Origin: Armillaria gallica
Lineage: Eukaryota; Basidiomycota; Agaricomycetes; Agaricales; Physalacriaceae
Assembly (NCBI GenBank): GCA_037576215.1
Contig: JBANDB010000001.1
Span: forward strand, 5,766,001-5,830,000
DNA length: 64,000 bases
Direction of reading: 5' to 3'
The notes below the pieces were generated by a model. It made no database searches and was not told the DNA's origin. It worked only from the letters and a program-made list of their open reading frames with translations. The translations under genes were made by a program, and so were the position numbers. This document shows, in pieces, positions 10,158 to 20,371 of the stretch (its first letter is position 1; every line of letters starts with the position of its first letter).

Positions 10158-12065
10158 CTATCGCGCGGAATGTATGGGAGAAATAACCTGGACGGAAGAC
10201 ACTGCACCCTCTAATCGATATCTTTCCGAGCAGCGGTATACGATGGAGATTCGATCGTGTAGTGACCACTGTGCGCCTATGATTAAGGTGATAGATCTCG
10301 GGGCCGTGGAGTAGCAGTTTGAATAAAGTTGGCTGAGAAACGATGTTAAATAGGGCCGAGGAGGGTAGGAGACCCTGAAGGCATGACTAAAGAGTCTCAA
10401 CCTCCCGGGTCCTGATTGACGCACTAACAAGAAAAGGTTAGCCTGATTTTCACTGAACCGCACAGGAACGCCAACCTGAGCAAAGCGGTCATGATCCCAA
10501 TGTCTAACAACGAAATCCATATCGTCCCTCGGGAACCACCACTCCAAAAACATGAAAAATAGACAGTCCACGACAAGGATGATTAAGTATATCGGTCCTG
10601 CGAAAGGGCCTAGCCCCATCGTTCTGTCCAATAACATAAGCAAAATTCAAAGAGCAGGACGACCGAACGAACCTCTTCATTCTTTCCCAGAGTTCCATCT
10701 GTCTCGACTTGACGACGGTATCATACACAACCTCGGTACGCTCCGCGACTTGCGCCCAGTCGTAGAACGTCTTGATCCGCTCGTGTGCACGAATGGGATC
10801 ATGCTTCCCGTCGGAGATGATCTCGATAGCCTCTGATATGGCTCGGAACACATCTACATGAAACTGCATGAGAGATGGTGAATGATGGCAGGAAGCAGAA
10901 CGTACCATCTTCCTCAGGCTCCGCAAAACTGATCATATCCTCAGGCAGAATCTCCGGCACCCCGCCCACGCGTGTAGATACTACATACAGCCCTGCGCAT
11001 GCCGCTTCGAGGATGGCGATCCCAAAGGATTCTGTGAGCGACGTGTTGAGGAATATGACGCCTCGCATGAGGACAGAGCGGACGTCATTGGGCCGGATGG
11101 GTCCCAGAAGCTCGATACGATCTTGAAGGTTATATTTTTCGCGCATTTGGAGGAGGTCGATGAGTTTCGGGCCGTCACCGCCTGAATAGACAATAAATAA
11201 CGGGATAGCAGCGAGAGTAAGATACGTACCGACGACGAAGCGAACATGGGGGAAGGCGCTACAGATACGGGGTGCGGTGGCGACGAGGAGATCGATGCCT
11301 TTGCGGTATGCAAGTCGGGAGAGTACGACAATGGTCACTGAGAAGATGTTAGCGAGTCAAGGGTCACTGGCAACTATGTTTTACCAGTATCACTGGATTT
11401 CGGCATTCCAGGTTGAAAATGCTCTGGTACCAGTGTATTCGGGATAACATATACATTATCCCGGACTCTGCCTGATTTGTCAAAGAGCTCTCCTCGAAGG
11501 ACGGTGTTCTCCCTCCTACAGATAGTCAGTATAACAGAGAGATAAATTGGAGATACCCTCACCCCGTATGAGATACACAAATGACTGCATCGACATTCCT
11601 CAGCGTCCCCGCTAAGAGCTTGTTCGTCAGGATGCTCGCAGCGTCTTCGAAACCAAACAGACTGTGATCGGTGAATACTGTCCTGACGCCAAGTAGATGG
11701 GAATGCAGAATTCCTTCGTGGCCGAGAGAAGACAAGCTAGCATGAGCATGAATAAGGAGAATGTGCTCTCGAATGAGGATCGTCCGGAGGTAGGGCAGGA
11801 AAGTGAAGAAGTTGGGTAGTGTCGCAGAGGAAGCAATTGGCACGAAAGGAAGATAATACACTTTTAGTGAAGGAAGGAGCCAACGGATACCGACGCGGTT
11901 AGGTGAATGGCTGTGTGTGATAACGATGACCTGGGATTGTCAATGAAGAACTGGAAATATTTTCGTAGGACACACCTTGTGGCCACGTTTTATCAGGTTC
12001 GCGCTCAGCATGTAAACGTGATTTTCTACGCCGCCAACATTTGGATGGAAGAAATCCGTTATCAT
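10158..12065 (-). CDS. GPI3: GPI-GlcNAc transferase catalytic subunit (PIG-A/Gpi3), intact copy
   Basis: The enzyme transfers GlcNAc from UDP-GlcNAc to phosphatidylinositol at the ER membrane, the first step of GPI-anchor synthesis. Seven exons fit in frame: 12065-11976, 11930-11563, 11515-11385, 11337-11230, 11181-10906, 10853-10673 and 10623-10158. Start is [18 protein letters not shown]4-family and PIG-A hallmarks seen: [96 protein letters not shown], and the C-terminal membrane segment [19 protein letters not shown]. The predicted 539 residues include about 100 unusual residues after the HWDHDRF motif, so the last exon may end earlier or hold another intron. Exons 1-5 are duplicated at 26538-27546; the 3' exons are unique. 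Confidence 0.9.
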
Positions 12066-12567
12066 ACTGCGCTTTCGTCAGTAAACAGTTTTGCTCGCAG
12101 GGTGATTACTGACGCTATTGCTATGGGCTCCATGGCGAAACTAACGTCCTTGTTGACATTATTTCGAGGATTATTCGCAGCCGTAGGATAAGATCCTATC
12201 TTGAAGTTACGGGCAATGTTGATTGTCGTGGTCGTCGTTGTCCAAGAGCTAGAAGGGTTGCATTGGGGCTTATACCGAACTATTCATTTATTATTTATAA
12301 TAAATAAATAATTGCAATTCTCGTAGCACTCAACCGACCAACTCTCGGCACTCACTTCTCTGTACAACAACGGTTTGACTGTTTCATCTAGAACATCGAG
12401 GACTCGGAACACGGAGAAAAATGTAGTACTTGCGCTCTACATTAGTCCAACTCATACAGTCATACTCAAGGTTGATACCGTCTAGACTCGTTCCCCCAGC
12501 TAGCTAAATGATAATGACAGGAACACGGTTACGCCACGCAGAATGCAACACAGTGAAGCTTTCCTCC
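12066..12567. other. Intergenic between GPI3 and HET gene
   Basis: Part of duplicated block B. Contains an AT-rich stretch with ATAAATAAATAA near 12290-12310. A short inverted copy of 12200-12310 also occurs at about 45730-45830. No gene seen. Confidence 0.4.
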
Positions 12568-14676
12568 CTACTTCACCAGCAACCGTAGGGTCTCTAGTGT
12601 CGCCTCTACGACTATAGCAGAGCTGGAATCCTCGGCTACACATTTCCTCATCACTCTCTCTGTTGACCTAAAGAGCATCGTGCGCTCCTGATACTCGCAC
12701 CCTCTCAAACCCAAAACTCCGTCAGACTCAGACAGCAATCCAAGTACGCCTTTCACCCACGCGTGCCCCGTCTCTGGGTATTTCTCTAAAAGCACGGCGT
12801 TGAGAGCATAGGAATAGGCTGGCCTTTCTATCGTCGCGCTGAGCACTTGGGTAGTAGTACCTCCCTGGTCCTGGGGAGCGAATTTGACGAAAAGCTTCAC
12901 AGAAGCCCCAGTAGAGACTCTGACGACCTGGGCAAGCCGGGCGCAGCAGTACTCCGCTTCTAACCCATCTACCGTACACACTGCTCGGCACTCGTGTCCC
13001 ACACGAGAGTCAGATCGCATCAGAGATTTCGGTGCCCAGCGAAAGCCAGGTTCGTCCTCCATCTTTGGACAATCCATAAAAATAATATCCCCAGGCAGGT
13101 GCCGGAGTTGGAGAAGTAGAGTCTTCAAACGCTCAGAAGGCTGGACGTCGAAGAATATATTGGGATCCACGTTCAGCAGCCCGCATACCGCAATCGTCTC
13201 GTCCTCCGGTCTGCTCGTCCATCTCCCAACCAGGAATCGCACGAGGTCGGTGAATTCTATACGAGCGTCGGGGATAGATGAGAGGTCGGGATTGTGTCGT
13301 CTGGTGAAACGAACTAGTTCCGAGAGACAATGGGATAGAACCGGGTTACACCACTGAACGACAGCATCGGGGAAGAGGTTGTCCAGAGGTGCAAAACCAT
13401 CCGAGAGTTCAAATATCAGTTTCTTTGCTAACAGACCTTCTTGGAGTGTCCAGAGGCGCTGCATCCAACCTGAAGTTAAGATTGATAGTGCTGTTTCTTC
13501 CAAAGGAGAAGAAAGCGAGAGAGAACGGATGCCTGCGTCGATCACAAGCACAGCACGCGCATTCGCATATGTCAGCGTCATCTTCCTGATTGCCTGCTTC
13601 CTCAGTTCTCTAACTTCAGGAATGCAAAGGGAATCTATCCAGAATGCCCCACCGGGAAGCAGGGTGTGGACCAACTCCGCTAGGCGTTCAATTTGGCATG
13701 TGGGTAGCCCTGCCTCGCTCGTGCTTCCGAGGCCATCCACCCAAACGTGGGATATAGCGATGTAGGGAATTTCAGATGCATCTCTGATACATAGCGTGCC
13801 GTCTGGCATGTGCTGGACAACTGGGATCCCTCCTCCTTGTAGCAGATCGTATACAGCTGATATAGGAGGTTTCGTATACGCACAAGCGCAAGTCCCCATG
13901 ACGTGCTTTCTGGTGTAGGTGGAGATATCAATCGTATTCCGAGTGCAGGCTTCCTCGGTGCAGTCAGCTCCGTGATGGATGGGGGGTTTGCATGTGCCCG
14001 CATACTCCAGAAGGATTATCGACGATTCAAGGAAGCGCTTAATAGCGAGGGGACACCACCCCTTAGAGCACACGGCGTCCTTGATAAGAGGGAAAAAGGA
14101 TGACACTGGAAAGGAGTGGCCGGGTTTTTTGGGAACGGCCGACATGCCATGAGCAAAGAGCGCCCCTCGGAAACTGGCGACTGTCACGGCGACAGAGGCC
14201 ATGCCAACGAAGTATGGGGCGACCTCTTGTGCACGTGAAGTACAGAAAGAGGCCAGTCTGTAGATTAAGGTCTCTAGGGAAGTCAAATCCTCATCCACGC
14301 GCTCTGCCCATCGACGATATCGATCCGGATACCGCTGGGACAACTGCTGCACGTGTCGCCACCAAAGAAGCAGCAGAATAAGCATGTTCTCATCGGTCAT
14401 GACTGTGTTTCCTTCGCTATCCACGGAAAGCAGGAGTTTCTCGGGTACTTTGCGTTCAAAGACAGACTCGAGGAGCCCGAATGTGAAGAGGCATTGGAAA
14501 TGGATGAGCATCTCATCTACGGTGCGGAGCTGGGCTTTGCGTACGGCGAGGTATTTCTTCATCGGCGCGAGCACATATCCGTCGTGCTTCCCCCCAAGCC
14601 ATTTTACGGCCTTGAAATAGAACGTGCGGTTGGCGGGTACGAGCGGGTCTGGCAGCTCAAGGAGAGTGGCATCCAT
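12568..14676 (-). CDS. HET-domain protein, 702 aa (intact copy)
   Basis: Single-exon frame of 702 residues starting at ATG 14676. The N-terminal 300 residues are helical and lack a known domain. They are followed by a Cys/His-rich stretch (CKPPIHHGADCTEEAC, CACAY). The HET domain (PF06985 type) starts near residue 303 with YIAISHVWVDGLG, then FWIDSLCIPE (about 342), IRKMTLTYANARAVLVID, and MQRLWTLQEGLL (about 403). A long C-terminal region follows. HET domains trigger heterokaryon incompatibility and cell death in filamentous fungi; the partner here is unknown. A direct copy lies at 28042-30156, over 90 percent alike by eye but interrupted by one stop. It faces away from the HET pseudogene at 15538. 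Confidence 0.85.
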   Translation of the reverse strand: MDATLLELPDPLVPANRTFYFKAVKWLGGKHDGYVLAPMKKYLAVRKAQLRTVDEMLIHFQCLFTFGLLESVFERKVPEKLLLSVDSEGNTVMTDENMLILLLLWWRHVQQLSQRYPDRYRRWAERVDEDLTSLETLIYRLASFCTSRAQEVAPYFVGMASVAVTVASFRGALFAHGMSAVPKKPGHSFPVSSFFPLIKDAVCSKGWCPLAIKRFLESSIILLEYAGTCKPPIHHGADCTEEACTRNTIDISTYTRKHVMGTCACAYTKPPISAVYDLLQGGGIPVVQHMPDGTLCIRDASEIPYIAISHVWVDGLGSTSEAGLPTCQIERLAELVHTLLPGGAFWIDSLCIPEVRELRKQAIRKMTLTYANARAVLVIDAGIRSLSLSSPLEETALSILTSGWMQRLWTLQEGLLAKKLIFELSDGFAPLDNLFPDAVVQWCNPVLSHCLSELVRFTRRHNPDLSSIPDARIEFTDLVRFLVGRWTSRPEDETIAVCGLLNVDPNIFFDVQPSERLKTLLLQLRHLPGDIIFMDCPKMEDEPGFRWAPKSLMRSDSRVGHECRAVCTVDGLEAEYCCARLAQVVRVSTGASVKLFVKFAPQDQGGTTTQVLSATIERPAYSYALNAVLLEKYPETGHAWVKGVLGLLSESDGVLGLRGCEYQERTMLFRSTERVMRKCVAEDSSSAIVVEATLETLRLLVK

Positions 14677-15537
14677 GACATATGGAACGTGGCCCGTGGA
14701 ACGCCTGTGTTGGCCAAACTATGAGATCCCAGTGAGATTGTGTAAAAGACAGACACTCTACCAATGCCAACTTGATGTCTGGTAGTGCAACCGGAATATG
14801 CAGCGGCCGTTCCGGAGAGAGCTGTTCTTGAAGTGGTCACGACAGCATCCTGGCACGTTACACTTGGGCGGCTAGTGAGATATAAAAAAAGGCATCTGTG
14901 ATGGTTTACGTACCCCCACAGCTGGGGGGCGACTATTTGTGGATGATCAAAATAGAATCAAAATCCGAGATGCCGATTTTCCGAGATTTCGCACTGATTC
15001 TATTTTTGACTCGTTCAAAATAGTCGCGGCCCAGCTGTGCCCAGGCTGTATCGATCAGGGGTCCATATCGATAACACTGGATTCAATTCGGGACAACACC
15101 TTCCTTTCTTCTCGCCGTAGGGAAATCTGCGTTATTATGGTTCAAAATAGCATTAACGACCAGAACCAAGGAAATAACACGGATTGTTATCTGTAGAGGC
15201 ACTGTTGAAAACAGTCTGAATCGTGGAAAGTGCTACGATTGAATCGAGGTGAGTGTTTTCCACCGCTATGTCACCCAGAAAGTAGTCTCGTAAACCAGAC
15301 TCAACGATCCGTATGAAGAAAAGTCGTTCAATCCAGAAAAGGAAAATTTATTGCCCTGCCCTAACTTTGAGACGAGCTGGTTCGTTACAAGTCCTTCAGC
15401 AAAGTATCGGCCATGTTGCCGAACGACATCGATAGACGCCCAAACAATGATATCCGCCATATCGCGTTTTTTTTTTCTCAGACCAACCCACAAGCATCAG
15501 TACTAGTACTCAGTAGCGAGCCAGCGGGATTTTTTAA
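14677..15537. other. Intergenic between two HET genes
   Basis: Holds the hairpin element at 14917-15039 and otherwise only sequence shared with 30250-30980. The block B homology ends near 15446. Confidence 0.4.
14917..15039. mobile_element. CACAG-ended hairpin element (123 bp)
   Basis: The two ends are inverted repeats of about 43 bases (CACAGCTGGG...GCGACTATTT...AATAGAATCA), so the element is nearly a full hairpin. It is flanked by CCC on each side (14914-14916, 15040-15042). The direct duplicate at about 30390-30400 lacks it and has a single CCC, giving an exact empty site. The ends and 3-bp TSD resemble the CACTA (EnSpm) group; non-autonomous. Confidence 0.8.
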
Positions 15538-17380
15538 TGGTGTCTGTCAGTGTGAGTCTTATTGTTGATTCGCGTGATATATCGTGGTTTATCAGGTGGC
15601 CACGAAACCAAAGGTTATCTACGAGAAATCGCTCCATCTACTTGGCCCTGGAGATGAAGCAGTGGATATCACACCCTCTGCGATCCCACAACGGTACCGC
15701 CTGCTAGACTACAAGGCTCTTACCGAGAATGCGGTCCTTCTCAGCTGCGAGTTCACCGATTTCCCTGTCGTAGCGTACTGCGCCATATCCTACGTCTGGT
15801 GCAATGTACGAACTGGCAAGAGCTTTGTGGGAGGCGGTAAAGGCATTGAATTTGACGTCAAGGGTGCTTAAGGAGCGAATCCCATCAGCACAAACGTGCT
15901 GTACAGCGTCCCTCCGACAGGGCTGCACGCATCTCTGGCTGGATCGGTTATGCATCATGCAGACGAGCGAAGATGACAAGCCGTGGCAGATCAAAGAGAT
16001 GTACAGGATGGTGTGTGTTGTCCTCGCCGGAGGATTACAGTACATGGTGTCTCTCGACGAAGAAACGGCGTGGATCCACCGCGGTTGGACTCTCCAGGAA
16101 GCGCTAGCTCCGCCGATTATTGAAGTCCTTTTTACGTGGAAGCTCCACTCAGGCCAAGCAAGCGCTGGTGTCACGATGGAAAGTACCGAGCGCCTAGAAG
16201 AAGTCGTTCCAAACCAATCCGCTGTCACTTCTCTGTCTCTCCTTCTCAAAACCTGCACCACCGGCGTTATGTCGTTCATTCGAGATGGCCAATCCGAATC
16301 ATTAAAGGTAGAAGCCAAAATCTTTAGTCCCTATCCAATGCACCATACGTATAATGACGTTCCTTTCTGGCGACCAACACGCAAGTTATTCTACCCCAAC
16401 GTTGCGGCGTTGTGTATTGCCATGGACAACAACATGGACGAGGACACAAAACTGTACGCAATCTGGAAGAGTGCACTCATGCAGACGTCCTCACGACATG
16501 TGGATATGGTGTTCAGCATCATGGGTCTCCTTGGTGTCATCCTTGACTCCATGTGCTTCACGAAAGATGACCGGCTCAGTGCGACGATCGCCCTTGCACG
16601 CGCGATTCTCGAGAAGGGAGGACGCGCAACGTGGCTCGGGGCCTCGTTCAAGCTCCCACTGTGCAAACAGCTCCCAACATTCTCCGTGTTTCCGCGTACG
16701 CAGGTCACAGGAAAGGCACTGTTTAAGGGACAGGAAGTGTCGGAGATGATCGATGATGGATAGTGAATATCATTGTCCAGGGGCGCTTGTACCCTTCCCT
16801 TAGGGGAGCATGGACAAGAATGGATTCTTTACGTTCACTGCTAAAGCAGTGCGTGTCATGGCTACAACAAGAACAGGTACTAAGCACTTCGCCATCTCCG
16901 TCGATACTCAAGGCCAAAGATGAATCTCTATGGCGGGTCTGTGACACCACTGATTCGCACAATACTCAGGGAGCCGCATTCGCAGTGCTCCTTAGATGAT
17001 TCAATGTGTATGTTCCAAACGTGACCCCCGCGCATGATGCAGATAACATCCGGGCAATGCTCGTCACCGAACACGCACCCGGAAAATTTCATGTACACTC
17101 ATATGTTTTCGTGAGTATGAGATGCAAACCTTGGGTGACTGCGTGGGAGGAGCGTAGTTTCTGTGTTGGTCCTGAGACACCTTCGGATACCGAAACGGAA
17201 CTTGAAGAAGAGCTGGTCGAAGTGACCACCCCCCCGGATCTGCAATTACTGCATTCTGCTCCGAACTTTCCAGAACGTTCGAGGCCAACGTTGATGGATA
17301 CAGCGGCGCGGAAGGCAAGGTAGGCTGTTTCTCAGCATACGCTAGAAAGGCACTATGGGTTAAATATCGATTCCTTTTGA
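15538..17380 (+). pseudogene. Second HET-domain gene, left copy (broken)
   Basis: Exon 1 (15538-15552, ATGGTGTCTGTCAGT) is followed by a GT-AG intron (15553-15596) and a long exon. HET motifs: YCAISYVW, LWLDRLCIMQTSEDDK, WIHRGWTLQEALAPP, then VDMVFSIMGLLGVILD. Against the inverted copy (42550-44367) this copy carries a stop at about 15869, a 14-base deletion near 15905, loss of five codons at about 16010, a 7-base insertion near 16750, and a stop at about 17322. It ends 65 bases from the stop of the convergent membrane-protein gene. An intact, more distant paralogue is at 31033-33158. Confidence 0.8.
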
Positions 17381-17445
17381 GATCACTATTTGTGCATGTA
17401 AGTACTCTGTTCAATGTTGTAATATTAAGGGTTTCAGCAGTCGCA

Positions 17446-18726
17446 TTATATGGTAGGCGGTGATGGTTTCTTTTTTATGATCTCCGCATGATGTTGTCTG
17501 GCCTGGGCTCCATTAGACATGACCGGCCCTTGCTCACTAGGCGGCAAACTATATGGGCGCTTTTGCCTTCGGAGCTCCTCATATGTCTCTTTCGACCCGG
17601 CCCACCACTGCGTCTCAGCTTCGCGTAAACCGCTTGGGAAAAATTCGGTAACCAAGGACTTCCCGACTTTGGGATATTCCTTCTCGAGATCCATCAACGT
17701 ATCCATAACCTTTTCCTGCTGGTATTCTTTTATCTTTTTCAGGTGGATCCCGCTCGTGCCAATATGCCGCTCGGTCCCCGCTACCACAACGTTCTGCATC
17801 ATGCCCAGACCTCCGACGCCAAGCAAATACCACGTATCTTCCTTGAGCGCAGTGACGGTAATGAGGAAGATGATCCAAAGTATTGCGAGCAATAAACACG
17901 CGACCTGAGTGAAAAAGAACTCAAGGTTGTCATCCTTCCCGCGCCGTCTCATTCTTGGTGATTCCGCTGCGGCCAGATCCTCGAGGTCCAAGCCAACTCC
18001 CATTCCAAGTATCACCATCACATACCTGGTCCCATTCCCGCCTGTGATGCTGCACACTTTCTTCGTCTTCCGTCGACAGGCCCACTTTTCGCGTCGCCAC
18101 TGCGGAAGTGCGCCCGTGATCAAGGCAAGCATCGTTCCTGCGGCGGTGATGAATAAAATCGACCAGTTCCTGTGTAGCCCACAGGGAATGGCAGCAAGGG
18201 CATGCTGGATGACGATAACGATAAGACCGCTGTACCACCACGAATCTACACTTGGCACGCCGGCCGAATCCTCTTCGACAGCTTCAAACACAGCGACGCT
18301 CAACCCCACATTGTCAGCCAGCGGCCTCTCAAAGTCGCGTAACAGTCGCCCGAGAACCCACGACTTACTGTCGCGTTTATACCCATTGTCGGTGTTAATT
18401 ACTTTGGCTGGGTAGTCGGGTGCAGGTATGAGTCGTCCGTCGCCCAAGACGCTCATGAGCGTGTTGAACGAATATGACACCCAGCCGAAACTGAAGGCGA
18501 TGGGAGTGAATGAACGGCCCGTGAGCTGGGCCAGTGCTTTGAGGACGACATCGCCGCCGATAATAAGTAGTATGGATAGAGTGTCTGAGGGGTTTTGCCA
18601 AGTACCCTGGATCATTTTAGATATCGAGTCCCTTTGCATGATAGATGGTTTTGAGATGGGGGAACATAGTGCGAGGTCTACTGCGAATAAAAGCAGGACG
18701 AATAGGGCGATGCTAGTTAGCATCAT
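17446..18726 (-). CDS. Polytopic membrane protein, left copy
   Basis: Open frame of 426 residues from ATG 18726 (a second ATG follows directly; upstream in-frame codons lack ATG). About six hydrophobic segments are visible: near the start (SIALFVLLLFAVDLALC), DTLSILLIIGGDVVLKAL, WWYSGLIVIVIQHALAAIP, WSILFITAAGTMLALITG, VACLLLAILWIIFLITVTAL, and WYLLGVGGLGMMQNVVVAG. Between them are the conserved-looking FSFGWVSYSFNTLMSVLGDGR and WVLGRLLRDFERPL, and a basic loop. The C-terminal tail of about 90 residues is charged and cytosol-like. No named family; I recall similar uncharacterised fungal proteins. The inverted copy at 41217-42512 is also fully open. Both copies sit tail-to-tail with a HET gene copy. 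Confidence 0.8.
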   Translation of the reverse strand: MMLTSIALFVLLLFAVDLALCSPISKPSIMQRDSISKMIQGTWQNPSDTLSILLIIGGDVVLKALAQLTGRSFTPIAFSFGWVSYSFNTLMSVLGDGRLIPAPDYPAKVINTDNGYKRDSKSWVLGRLLRDFERPLADNVGLSVAVFEAVEEDSAGVPSVDSWWYSGLIVIVIQHALAAIPCGLHRNWSILFITAAGTMLALITGALPQWRREKWACRRKTKKVCSITGGNGTRYVMVILGMGVGLDLEDLAAAESPRMRRRGKDDNLEFFFTQVACLLLAILWIIFLITVTALKEDTWYLLGVGGLGMMQNVVVAGTERHIGTSGIHLKKIKEYQQEKVMDTLMDLEKEYPKVGKSLVTEFFPSGLREAETQWWAGSKETYEELRRQKRPYSLPPSEQGPVMSNGAQARQHHAEIIKKKPSPPTI

Positions 18727-19504
18727 GAAAAAGAGTGCATAAATCCAATGATACGTACGATTCAGCACTTATACAGCAAAGTCAAGCATCATCAAAGTGC
18801 TGTCAAAAAACTCCGTATCCCGGCACTTCAGGGGCAATACGGTATGCTATTTCGGTTGCTACAGCGTCCAGCAGATAGAACACAATGTGATTCCCAAGTG
18901 AACAGGATCAAGCAAAACGCCGATTTGCGGAGGCTTTTTTCGAAGATGCAGGGGATTATAGATTGCGAGTTTCTTTTCCCGTCTATAGGTCTTCAAGCTC
19001 TACAACGGAGCTTGCGTGGCTCGCCCTGAGGTTTCTCGCTCGTGAGCTCGGCTTGGGGGTTGACTAGATGGTAGTGAGGATTGGGTTTCGTAGTACAGTT
19101 ACCTGTATCCTTGCGTCTAGCGTGCCTGAGGGTACCGTGCCGTGTAATGATGAGATGATCTGTCGAATGTTATCAAATTTCGCTTTATTCGGAGTGATGG
19201 TTCCCACGGGTAGAGCGCTTGGAGGAAAGTAAGTACACCGAATATGGCAGAATTTACTTATAGTTTTGAGACAACTGCGCTAAGTTTGATGAATTGAATG
19301 CCTTTGTTGCTGCTCGGCTGTCGTAATGAAGGGACGCTCATACATATTAGTCTCCTTCCCCCGATGATCGGAGCGATCGGACTGTCTACGGGGTCAAAAA
19401 AAGAAGCGCTGGGAAGACATTATTCCGCAGATATTCATAGGCGAGTACTCTCCTCCGTGAGTTTCACTACACCCTGTACAAAACATCAGATCGATATCAT
19501 ACAC
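18727..19504. other. Intergenic, duplicated
   Basis: Pairs with 41210-39790 in inverted orientation. The right copy carries a 691-bp insertion here that this copy lacks (empty site TA near 18863). No gene seen. Confidence 0.4.
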
Positions 19505-19989
19505 AGGACCTCCGAATATCCCTACAAATGTTTGATCCAAAATTTCTGGATTTTGGCATTCTGGATCCGTACCCCGATTAGGAAGTCGGGATCCGTACTT
19601 TGCCTCAGACCTCTCAAAAGAGGGTCTGGGATCCGTACACCTCCTCAGACAATAGGTCGGCCCGGAAGCCGTTTTTCGCGGCTCGTGTGCTAAAATCATA
19701 GTTTTGCGCTGATTTTCTCTATTTTAGCTCTATGGATTAACATTTGGTGCAGATTCTCAGATATTTGCTCTCGTTCGGTGCGGGGCCTTGGCATGCCGAG
19801 AATCCGGCAATCTGGATCCGTAGGGGGCTCAGACCCCTTCCAGAACCCAATCTCGTATCCGTATAGTGCATCAGGGCTTCCGGGCCAAAAATGCGGTTCT
19901 GGATCCGTTTTCGGACCACGGTTGCCCAAAATTTTCTCATTTGGGATCCGTACACGGATCAAACATTAGTAGGGATATTCGGGGGTCCT
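19505..19989. mobile_element. 485-bp element with 34-bp TIRs, hAT-like
   Basis: The ends are inverted repeats of 34 bases, AGGACCTCCGAATATCC...TTTGATCC on the left, differing at two positions on the right. An 8-bp duplication TCATACAC flanks it (19497-19504, 19990-19997). The inverted duplicate near 39755 lacks the element and has one TCATACGT, so the insertion postdates the duplication. Inside are about seven GGATCCGTA-type repeats spread over its length, as expected for subterminal transposase-binding motifs. No transposase is encoded. Confidence 0.9.
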
Positions 19990-19997
19990 TCATACAC

Positions 19998-20371
19998 CTT
20001 CATCTCAGACAGGAATTAGACAGGAATCTAGACTTTGGCCTCGTGAATAAGTTACTCCGTTTGTCAAACTCAGTTAAGTCTGACCCGAAGGCAGCACGAG
20101 TATCATGTTGAAGTGCACCAGCGTCTGGCGTGTACTAATCCCTCACCATTAATGAAGACTCTGTCGAGCTGTCATGTCCCTTTATTCACATTCTACAAGC
20201 TCAATACATTAAACAACAGGAAGTAGGACAGGTATACGGAGACATACAATTAATACACCAAACATTCCCAAAACACAGCGTGTACAGTGCAAGGTATTGC
20301 TATTACAACGATAAGCACTTACCGAGGGTCAACGAAATCCAGAGCCGGATCTGAACCTCTCACGGATTTCT
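19998..20371. other. Intergenic, duplicated
   Basis: Pairs with 39740-39405 inverted. No gene recognised. Confidence 0.35.

Noticed and set aside
12884..13357. 157-codon plus-strand frame inside the HET gene (and the same at 28364-28837)
   Set aside because: Antisense shadow of the HET coding frame; conserved only because the gene is duplicated.
17909..18415. 168-codon frame opposite the membrane protein
   Set aside because: Shadow of the membrane-protein frame; no domain.
19298..19962. Frames of about 90-130 codons in the 19.3-20.0 kb stretch
   Set aside because: They run through a non-coding transposon with GGATCCGTA repeats, which produces repeated GIRT/DPY-like words.
19505..19989. GGATCCGTA series as a CRISPR array
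   Set aside because: Repeats are 9 bases, irregularly spaced and within a TIR-bounded transposon of a eukaryote.
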